NCBI GenBank assembly: GCA_964392615.1
Contig: CAYMRB010000222.1
Coordinates: 1 to 16,116, forward strand
DNA: 16,116 bases
Reading direction: 5' to 3'
DNA from: CAYMRB01 sp964392615
GTDB lineage: Bacteria > Planctomycetota > UBA8108
Shown in pieces: positions 6,701 through 13,300 of the stretch. Positions within the stretch are counted from its first letter, which is position 1. Every line of letters begins with the position of its first letter. Both the position numbers and the translations under genes were made by a program. Under the pieces are notes generated by a model. The model saw only the letters and a list, made by a program, of their open reading frames with translations, was not told where the DNA came from and searched no databases.

Positions 6701-9700
6701 CGTTGACCCCCGGCCAGCCTCCCATCCCTCGTGGCTGAGTCCTCCCGCTTCCCGAGAGTCGATCGCACCGCCCTTGCCGCCGCGGGTCGGCGGGGAAGCC
6801 CTCGCAGTAGTTGCCGTGCTGCCCGAAGTTCTCGTCCTCGGCCTCGTCCCAATCGTCACAGAACTTCGATACGAGGTCGTGGAAGCAGCCGTTGTCGCGA
6901 CGGCCGTGGCCGCCCCTTCCGGTGTTCGTCTCCGGATTCCTCGGCGCCCCCCCGGTCCCGCTGGCGTGATCGCCGGCGCGACCGGCCGCATCGATCATCC
7001 CGCTGACGATGACCTCGCCGGTGACCTCCAGGTTGAGCTCGGTGTTGTAGGGAACGCGCAGCGTGCCGTCCACCAGGACACGCGAGAAGCGGTGGTCGCC
7101 GGAGAGCTCGATCGTGTCCCCGTAGGGCACCTCGAGCTCGTCCAGCCCTCTTACGACAAACCGGTGTTGGTGATACCCGCCGCCGTCTCGCGCCAGCCGC
7201 AGGTGGCGAACGAGCCCCACGAGGCCCGCCGGGAGGTCTGGCAGAACGGGTATGGCGACTCGAACACCCGCACGGTTGCCCAGGACGTGCAGTTGGTCCA
7301 CGACGAAGCGCGTATCGACCACTCCATCGCTGTCGACTACCGAGGCTTGCAGGTCGCTCGTCAGGCCGGACCCCGTGATCAGGAACGGCACGATGCGCCC
7401 TTCGTCGTAACCCGGATTGATCAGCTCGTCGACGTAGACCGGACTGTCCAGCGTCGCGATGAAAGGCGGCGGTAGCGGCGGCGACGCCCCGTCGCCGAGC
7501 GCCGTCACGACCGTGAAATGGGCGATCGACGCCTGGGCGAGGACGCCGCTCTCGTCGACGATCGCGACGCCTTCCTCGACGTGCTCGCCCGTCATCTCGT
7601 CGTAGATGGCCAGCGTCAGCTCCGTGCCGGGCAGTTGGCGATTCGACAGGGAAATCGTCACGGTCGCGGGAGAGTCGAAGACCAGCCCGTCCGGCCCCAG
7701 ATCCACGGCCCCGAGCAGACGCTTGCCCTCCGGGGGAGAATCGAGGATCGCGGGATGAATCGTGTCGATCGTGATCATCGTGTTCGCGGGAAGAGCGAGC
7801 GGGGGGATATCGATCCATGAGAATCCCTCCGGCGTGACCACACGCCCGCCGACGCTGCGCAGGATCTCCGCCGCGCCGGGGCGCGAGGGTGGCGGCAGAA
7901 TCGTCAGGGTCGCCGTGTCGAACACGGCACCGTCACCGACCAGCGAGGCGACGAGGTCGACGCTCGCCGGATCGGGAACATCGCCTGGCGCCGTGTAGAG
8001 ACCGTCGGCGGTGATGGTGCCGACTGTCGCGTCCCCGCCGACGACTCCGGCGACGCTCCACTCGAGGACCGAGCCGTCGAACGGGATGACCAGCGCCTCC
8101 ATCTGCACCGACTCGCCGACCGCGATGTCCCCGCTCTCCGGAGACAGCGTGATCGACGGGGGAACGACGAACTGCGTCGGCGCGATCGCGTACCCGTTGC
8201 CGTTGGTGACCGTGAACGCGCCGGTCTCGACGCCGGCGGGAATCACGACGGCCATCGAGTCGGGCGCGACGGACTGGACGGACAGAACCGCGGAGTCCAG
8301 CTCGACGTAGTTGTGCTCGAGGTCATCCGCGTCGAATCCCGTACCGGTGATCGTGACCTCCGTGCCGGCACCGCCGGTCTGCGGCGAGAACCCGGCGATG
8401 CTCAGGGCGACGGAGCCCCCGGTCTCGACCAGCTCGACTGTCGCGGCCGCCGTCGCGCTCTCGTTGCCGGCCCGATCGATGAGGGTCATTTCGAAGAGGT
8501 ACGTCCCGAGCCCGCTCTCGGCGGTGAAGCGGTGGAGGTTTCGCGCCACGTCGGCAACGGTTCCCGGCAGGTTGAGATCGGCCAGCGGGATCTCGCGCGA
8601 CGTCGCGTTCTCGCCGGGGGCGAGCACCGCCGTCCGCACCCAGGCGGCGTCCGCGTCCGCGTCGTCGAATGTGATCGCGAATGGAGCGTCCACCACCGCC
8701 AGCGGTCCCGCGGGCCGGTCCTGCCGCGGTCGAAGCGACTCGAAGCGCACGATCGTGGGGGCCGAGCCTCCGGCCCCGTTGCCGACCACTTGCACCGTCG
8801 CGGTGGCGATATTTCCCTCGTTGCCGACGGTGTCGACGAGCTGGATCGCTACCGTCAGCGGGCCGAACGGAATGTCGTGAGTCCCGAACTCGAACTGCGT
8901 GGTTCCGGAAGGTCCCTCGAAATCGAAGACGCTGGCGGAGACCGCTTCCGACCGGGACTGCGCGGCATCCTCCATGGTGAATCGCACCACGGCGATGTCC
9001 TCATCGTCGTCTGACCAGTCGAAGTGGAGGGTCGCGATGTCGCCGCGGACGACGGGCTCCGTCAGAGCCAGGCCGGACACGGTCGGACGCGAGACCGGAG
9101 GATCGACTCGCACGAGTACCTCGGCGGTGTCCACGCCGAGCTCGTCGTCGGTGACGGTCAGCGTGACGGTGTAGTCGCCCTCCTCGGCGAAGGTGTGCGT
9201 CGTCGTCTCCGGGAGCTCCTGCGGGCCGGAGCCGTCGCCGAAGTCCCAGCGGTAGCCGGCGATGCCGTCGGGATCACTCGAGGCCGACGCGTCGAAGCTC
9301 ACCTCGAGCGGCGCCTCGCCGGACAGCGGCTCAGCCGTCAGCGCGGCGGTGGGATCCTCGTTCACCGGGCACGGGGAGTACGCTTCGCAACCGAGCCCAT
9401 CGTCCGTGGGATCGACGCCACACTCGCGGCCTGGCGCGGGAGGCGAGTTTCCGCCGCGGAACTGCCACTGGAGAAAGTAGATCGGATCGCTGACATCGAT
9501 CACTCCCGAATCATCAGTATCGACCGCATCGTCGCAGGTCGGCGCCACGCGGCTGGTGAACAGCGCCAGCAGCGCGTAGACCGCGTCCGCGATATCCGTC
9601 CCGCCGTCGGCGTTCGCGTCGCCCCGCACGAATCGAGGCACCTCGGCTCGCGAGGGCGAGACAGCGACGACGGAGAAGATCAAGCTCGTCAGCAAGAGCG

Positions 9701-9764
9701 CTGTGGACAGGACAGACTCCGGACGCCGATCGCGGCAGATCGATCGTATTGGGAGCATCTTCAT
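3729..9764 (-). CDS. Giant secreted multidomain protein with N-terminal dockerin-like module and C-terminal FG-GAP repeats
   Basis: About 2011 residues. A signal peptide (hydrophobic 'VLSTALLLTSLIFSVVAV', likely cut after 'SPSRA' near 40) is followed by a dockerin-like pair of Ca loops (47-132), a PKD domain (about 137-220, 'YRWDFGDGSG'), two Ig/cadherin-like modules (about 227-327 and 336-447, each ending 'D-x-x-G-N-E...'), an IPT/TIG domain (453-533), a Big2-like domain (537-623) and a ZU5-like domain (about 635-755). Next come an unassigned region, a Gly-rich beta-helix-like region (about 918-1220), thrombospondin-type-3-like repeats (1325-1413), a propeller-like region (1425-1650) and six FG-GAP/VCBS Ca loops (1664-2010, e.g. 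'GDFNGDGRDDF'). No catalytic domain is recognisable, so a cell-surface, adhesive or scaffold role is inferred. The second ATG (9758) is 7 nt from a GAGG motif and may be the true start, giving 2009 residues. The gene is intact and divergent from the second giant. Confidence 0.9.
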   Translation of the reverse strand: MKMLPIRSICRDRRPESVLSTALLLTSLIFSVVAVSPSRAEVPRFVRGDANADGGTDIADAVYALLALFTSRVAPTCDDAVDTDDSGVIDVSDPIYFLQWQFRGGNSPPAPGRECGVDPTDDGLGCEAYSPCPVNEDPTAALTAEPLSGEAPLEVSFDASASSDPDGIAGYRWDFGDGSGPQELPETTTHTFAEEGDYTVTLTVTDDELGVDTAEVLVRVDPPVSRPTVSGLALTEPVVRGDIATLHFDWSDDDEDIAVVRFTMEDAAQSRSEAVSASVFDFEGPSGTTQFEFGTHDIPFGPLTVAIQLVDTVGNEGNIATATVQVVGNGAGGSAPTIVRFESLRPRQDRPAGPLAVVDAPFAITFDDADADAAWVRTAVLAPGENATSREIPLADLNLPGTVADVARNLHRFTAESGLGTYLFEMTLIDRAGNESATAAATVELVETGGSVALSIAGFSPQTGGAGTEVTITGTGFDADDLEHNYVELDSAVLSVQSVAPDSMAVVIPAGVETGAFTVTNGNGYAIAPTQFVVPPSITLSPESGDIAVGESVQMEALVIPFDGSVLEWSVAGVVGGDATVGTITADGLYTAPGDVPDPASVDLVASLVGDGAVFDTATLTILPPPSRPGAAEILRSVGGRVVTPEGFSWIDIPPLALPANTMITIDTIHPAILDSPPEGKRLLGAVDLGPDGLVFDSPATVTISLSNRQLPGTELTLAIYDEMTGEHVEEGVAIVDESGVLAQASIAHFTVVTALGDGASPPLPPPFIATLDSPVYVDELINPGYDEGRIVPFLITGSGLTSDLQASVVDSDGVVDTRFVVDQLHVLGNRAGVRVAIPVLPDLPAGLVGLVRHLRLARDGGGYHQHRFVVRGLDELEVPYGDTIELSGDHRFSRVLVDGTLRVPYNTELNLEVTGEVIVSGMIDAAGRAGDHASGTGGAPRNPETNTGRGGHGRRDNGCFHDLVSKFCDDWDEAEDENFGQHGNYCEGFPADPRRQGRCDRLSGSGRTQPRGMGGWPGVNAGLDVGDLLAAAACLDGDFQACVEFGLEITRLAGAITDLTEGRFVGGRGFGAVRNFEINEWGQISSHGGGGGGGGRMSVDAVVAAARLYGGGGGAGGAGGRPVRIRCPGAIDVTGSITAEGGAGGNGSRHGALQYDVFFGLASASGELTGVPASPGGGGGGGRGGDLQVLATTSLTVAAPNRIRNFGGEAGAGGITVIDPENGNLREAFRFSPASGGPIGEHLIRGPALAASDVSNMVTNRLILRVSPIRHGSISVTPEGQSPVGYDVRTGVPKTILLGQGFNRVVDPSTIELLVKHVLVLAPDRDNDGLSDADETELTNTDPDDPDTDDDGLNDGHEIALGTHPLGTDSDDDGLSDGDEVITLSTDPLDDDSDGDDFSDGAEVILGSNPLWNAETPEPPEPGDILVQSGPDLFVLDPASGRAGKLGSVPGLGFGHGFDGDGVYVMALTATSELTEAETLTATLDAVRGPLETSGGEVVLTLQLTYHDDDELFYGVQIGFGGPTGQLVSVHPQTAEVTRIGAPLPGPIYGILALDDGRLLAAIAKDATTDTLVELDRTSGGIAATIGDIGTAGVFGLLQLNDDTLLALGDDPDSGVRTPMLLIDIATGVGTFSKMILGRQYFALAEVQAPGGGSCGPLTFGGRFDAPDYLPGFGAGDIDNDGKADVLACIPEEDAVVLYTEFDGADFTVSELAVFLPVDVEVARLDETSAPGGNDVIVATADDNEIQVHFFDGGSVAIPFQGGGDISRVEVGDFDGDDHLDLLATGEDSISVWNGDGAGGFSFDETVPEYQEGIAIGDFNGDGRDDFVIIAWDMYTYASEPTGFALDQTLSVDAGFYSVDVGDMNGDGILDIVACGLERRRYYVYLGNESSPGSGVGDGTFQGPIWTAAPGPHYPFRTVVLDVDVDGKTDVISVDQGSPSQFAWMRGDGVGGLVPGDPLYYSLDPEDSWFLGAEQGDVDGDGSIDVIVPVEFEVGIAYAREITVYLNACR
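3735..4775 (-). repeat. FG-GAP/VCBS repeat region of giant protein 1
   Basis: Six D-x-D/N-x-D-G-type calcium loops recur at residues 1678, 1774, 1819, 1864, 1923 and 1978 ('GDIDNDGKADVL', 'GDFDGDDHLDLL', 'GDFNGDGRDDFV', 'GDMNGDGILDIV', 'LDVDVDGKTDVI', 'GDVDGDGSIDVI'), with hydrophobic strands between them. This is the pattern of an integrin-alpha-like or VCBS beta-propeller. The last repeat ends within a few residues of the C-terminus. Confidence 0.85.
5526..5792 (-). repeat. Thrombospondin-type-3-like Ca-binding repeats of giant protein 1
   Basis: Residues 1325-1413 contain four tandem units of the form 'D-x-D-x-D-G-L-S-D-x-x-E' followed by 'G-T/S-x-P-L': 'DRDNDGLSDADE', 'DTDDDGLNDGHE', 'DSDDDGLSDGDE' and 'DSDGDDFSDGAE'. 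Such repeats form a Ca-stiffened rod. They separate the Gly-rich part from the propeller-like C-terminal half. Confidence 0.9.
6120..7013 (-). other. Gly-rich beta-helix-like region of giant protein 1
   Basis: Residues about 918-1215 read as 'G-x-I-D-A-A-G' and 'GSITAEGGAGGNG'-type turns with runs of up to 8 glycines and short hydrophobic strands between them. This resembles the Gly-rich beta-solenoid stretches seen in large bacterial surface proteins. It is interrupted by a Cys-containing stretch at about 960-1045. The fold assignment is inference from pattern. Confidence 0.55.
6477..6500. repeat. CCG/GCC triplet tract encoding an oligo-Gly run
   Basis: On the plus strand this is a nearly pure CCG repeat of about eight units. 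On the coding (minus) strand it encodes the Gly run at residues 1089-1096. Similar but less pure GC-triplet runs lie at about 6206-6240 and 6418-6435. Length changes in multiples of three would keep the frame. Confidence 0.7.
9369..9626 (-). other. Dockerin-like module at the N-terminus of giant protein 1
   Basis: Residues 47-132 hold two EF-hand-like loops, 'GDANADGGTDIADAV' and 'VDTDDSGVIDVSDPIY', each followed by a helix ('LLALFTS', 'LQWQFRGG'). The Cys-containing tail is 'DDGLGCEAYSPC'. The arrangement matches type-I dockerin pairs and is closely related to the module at the C-terminus of giant protein 2. The placement immediately after the signal peptide is uncommon. Confidence 0.85.
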
Positions 9765-10000
9765 ACCTCGACGGTGATTGCGGCGAGGCCAGAGGCCTTC
9801 CGACGCCGTCGTGGACGTCAGACACCTCGCTCGCCTCAGTTCGGGGACGACCGACGCTACATCGCGCCTTCATGGCAGCGTCGATCCCGTCCCGAGAGAG
9901 TCCCGTACATCCGGTCGGTAGACAATGCCGAGCGAGACGGAGACAGACCGCCTGTCAGATAAGCCCCATCGATCGGTGGCGCCCCTCACGGAATCCCGGA

Positions 10001-10264
10001 ATTCCTTCGCCGATCTTCAGCGAACTCCTCCGACTCGAAGAGCGCGTGCCGAACTCCGACCGCGTGCGGCGTGAAACGGTCGAGCTCCTCGGCCACACGC
10101 GGCACATGCTCGGCAAGAAGAAGTCGGCGCTCGAGCTGTTGACCGAGGCGCTCAAGCTGCGCACGATCGGACTGACGAGCCAGAATGCAGCGAGCGTTGC
10201 GCGTCACCTCGACACGTTGACGTTCTTCCTGTGCCGCCGGAACGACTACGCCAGCGCCGAGGGG
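10001..10264 (+). pseudogene. TPR-like coding relic between the giant genes
   Basis: In the frame of the second giant's main body, these codons read 'SELLRLEERVPNSDRVRRE' and 'LGHTRHMLGKKKSALELLTE', then 'ALKLRTIGLTSQNAASVARH', then 'LDTLTFFLCRRNDYASAEG'. This resembles two kinesin-light-chain-type TPR units ('A-L-x-L-R ... A-x-S-L-x-x-L-A ... D-Y-x-x-A-E'). Such TPRs are common behind Ser/Thr kinases in Planctomycetota. There is no start codon with a ribosome site, no upstream partner domain, and the similarity stops abruptly after 'AEG'. I read it as a fragment left by gene loss or rearrangement. Chance resemblance in GC-rich DNA cannot be excluded. Confidence 0.4.
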
Positions 10265-10358
10265 GCGGTATTCGGGAAGAAACCACTGTCCCTTCCAGGC
10301 GGTTTTGGCGCACTCCAGAGTGACGTCCGGCAGTCGGCTCGTCTGCTCCGCCCCTCGG

Positions 10359-10364
10359 AAGGAG
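10359..10364 (+). promoter_or_regulatory. Shine-Dalgarno site that fixes the start of giant gene 2
   Basis: AAGGAG lies 6 nt before ATG 10371. It is the best ribosome-binding match in the window. It selects an ATG that opens a signal peptide, even though that ATG is not in the frame of the long downstream reading frame. Confidence 0.8.
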
Positions 10365-10370
10365 ATCTCG

Positions 10371-13300
10371 ATGAACATCCACGCTCGCGTCCGGCCCCGA
10401 GCAGCGGCGGCCGTCGCCCTGACCGCGTCTCTCGTCACCGCGTCGCTCGCCGCGCGGATCCGCGGATCGAGCTCGTCACGCCGCAGGAGCACACGATCCT
10501 TGGCGGCTCGATGATCGCCGTTCACGGTAGCCACCTCGACGCGGCGACGCGCGTGACGATCAACGGTGGAGAGCTCGACCCGCTCGTCACGACGCATGCC
10601 AGCCGACTGCTCGGACGCGTGCCGCCGAACGCTGCGGGCACGTACGACCTGGTCGTCCACTTCCCGGGCGGAGACACAGTCACGGCGGCCGACACCGTAA
10701 CCTACGTCGTGCCTCGGATCCCACCGGTCGAGGACCTGAACTGCAGCTCGGGTGAAGACTGCGCGACCGAGATCAGCTGGACGAACACGGTCGCCTACGA
10801 GCGCCTGACAGTCATCCGCGACGGCTGGGAGACCCTGGCCGAGCTGCCGGGCGACGCGACGCGCTTCACCGATCCGGACAATCGATGCGCCGGCAGCACG
10901 GGGACGCGGTACGACATCGTCGGCGCGGTCGGCGAGACAGAGTCGTGGGCCGCGAACTGCTCGATCCAGGAGGTGTTCCGGCCCGCGCAGCACGTCTTCA
11001 TCGGCATGCACCGCGCGCGCGCCCGGCGGATCGATCTGCGGGGCGCGGGCACGACGACCGCGCGGTCGTTCTTCCGATTGCCGTCGCCGGCGTCGGCGGG
11101 TCTGCTGCTGCAGACGTTCGTCGCCAAGCTCCAGGACGGTGCGTCGTTGCGTGCTCGCATTCGGCACATCGAGTCGCCGCACGCGATCGTCGTCGATTCG
11201 ATTCCGTTTCCCGAGACGGGCGTCAGCGTGCGCGGCCGGTGGTTGAGCACGACGGTCGGCGAGCCCGTCCCATCCGGCGACTGGCTGGTCGAGTTCTTCG
11301 CGGCGGGGGGGCGCCCCGACCGGCCGTACTTCTCGATCGCCCTCGACGAGAGCGAGGAAGACCTCGGTGCGCCGTATCCGTGCCCGCCGTACCCGCTCGT
11401 CAAGGCCTTCTCGCTGCCGACGTCGGCGCCGCCACGGATCGATGGCGTGCGAAGGTTGCCGCTGGCGCCGGTGTCGTTCGATCTGCTCAACGAGGCGGCA
11501 GGCGGTGCAGGCAACGGACAGGATGCCGCGACGAGCGACAATACCGTCACTCTGCAGGTCGATGCGATCGGTGCACTCGGCGCGATCGCCGGCTACGAGT
11601 GGGACTTCGGCGACGGGATCCGTGCGTTGACGTCAAGCTCGATCGTCACGCACCAGTTCACCGCTGACGGCACGCAGGCGGTCACCGTCACCGCGCGTGA
11701 CCATGCCGGTGTCGAGCACATGTACGCAACCGAGGTGCAGATCGTCTCGCACTGGCTGGACGGCGCGTGCCTCGACGCGAGCCCGCCGGTGATCGATGCG
11801 ATGTACCCGAATCCGGAGAGCGAGTTATTCGTGCCGGGCTATCCGCACACGGTGCCGTTTCGCGTACGGGTGAAGGCGGCCTGCGACCAGGGCATCCGCT
11901 CGGTCGTGTTTCTGCTCCCGGGACGAGATGTGTCGTTCCCTGCCGAGAGCGGGCCGCGTGAGCCGGACGGAACGACGTACTGGACGGCACGCGTCAACCT
12001 CGGGCTCCTGCCGCCGACGCTGACCCAGGGGCTCCTGCGAGTCGAGGCCGAGGATACGCGTGGACGAACCGCATCCGAAGACTTTCAGCTCCGCCTATGC
12101 TCGCTGCCGACGATCCTCGACAACTCGGTCGTCGGAACGAACGTCGTCTACGACATCAACTCGAAGAGCTATACGGTCGACGTTACGGTCCCGCCGGATT
12201 TCCTCTACGACTACGACTTGGAGCTGCCGTTTGTCGGCACACTCGAGAACAGGGTCGGGGCGTTCATCGGCACCCGGTTCACGCTGCAGAACGGCCGGTG
12301 GAACGCGTACAACCTGCATGGTGAGATGGCGGCGACCATCCTCGACTTCGACGTGTTCTCGCGAACTTGGGACTGGCCGAACTCGGCGCCATCGGTTCCG
12401 GGTTGCAGCGACCTGGTGGGACTCTGGAGCGCCGAGGATCTTCCGGTGTACATGGGTTGGTTCGAGCGCGAAGTGTTCGATCAGACCGTCTTCGAGGACT
12501 GGGTCGGTCCCGTGCACCTGCGCGTGGGAGTCGCTCTCGATATCGGGCTCGATGCGTCGCTCTTCGCGGACCTGACCGCACGGCTCGAGCGGAACGATTC
12601 GAGCGTCGAACTCGGCATCCGTCCCACTCTGGCCGGCTGGGCCGAGGGGCGCATCCGCGCCGACGTCTACTGGGGATTGGCGTCCGCAGAGCTCTCGCTG
12701 ATCCCATCCGTCACCTTGGCCCTGCCGATCGACATGCGGGTCCCGGGTCGAGGCGGACGACCGATCGACGTCGATGTCGACGCGTGCTGGCGCATCGCGG
12801 TGGACGTCCGCGGCAAGGCTTGCGTCGACTACTGGTGGGACGAGAAGTGCTGGAGCACGCCGACCTACAACGTCATCGACTATCAACATCCGAGGAACTG
12901 CGCCGCAAACGCGATCCGCCAGGGGGCCGTCGCGGGAGTCGGCGTGAGTCCTGATACCGGTCTTCGTTCCCCGTCGCTGGCCGTATCACCGGACGGTAGC
13001 ACGCGGATGACGTGCTTCATCGACGACGTCGGCGACGAGACGTTCTACGACCCGGAGGTCTTCTACTCGATCGACACGGGCGCCGGGTGGAGCGAGCCCG
13101 AGCCGATGTTCGGCACACCCGACCGGCAGTTTCAGCGAGACGTGCGCGTCGTGTTCCTCAACGATCGCTGGGCCATCGCGGTATGGACGCAGAACCGCCT
13201 CAATAGCACCCAGGCGGCGCGGGCCCTCGCGGCAGCCGCGGACGGCGTCGAGTATGCGAACGAGGTGCTAGGCTCGACCGAGATCGCGTACGCGTATTTC

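Larger units (their letters stand above)
9765..10370. other. Divergent intergenic region between the two giant genes
   Basis: These 606 bases separate two outward-facing secreted-protein genes and should hold both promoters. I could not pick out convincing -35/-10 boxes. On the minus side the only clear signal is GAGG (complement of 9766-9769) just before the giant-1 start. On the plus side it is AAGGAG at 10359-10364. A plus-strand frame is open across the whole region, but outside the TPR-like stretch (about 10001-10264) its translation looks non-coding. Confidence 0.6.

Noticed and set aside
5394..7475. Plus-strand 693-codon open frame antisense to giant 1
   Set aside because: It has no domain sense, is rich in Arg/Val/Asp from complementary GC-rich codons, and lies entirely antisense to a well-supported gene.
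9749..10370. Upstream extension of the second giant's main frame to a start at 9749
   Set aside because: It overlaps the first codons of the opposite giant gene, has no ribosome site or signal peptide, and reads as Arg/Ser-rich non-coding translation apart from the TPR-like patch. The AAGGAG-ATG at 10371 is far better.
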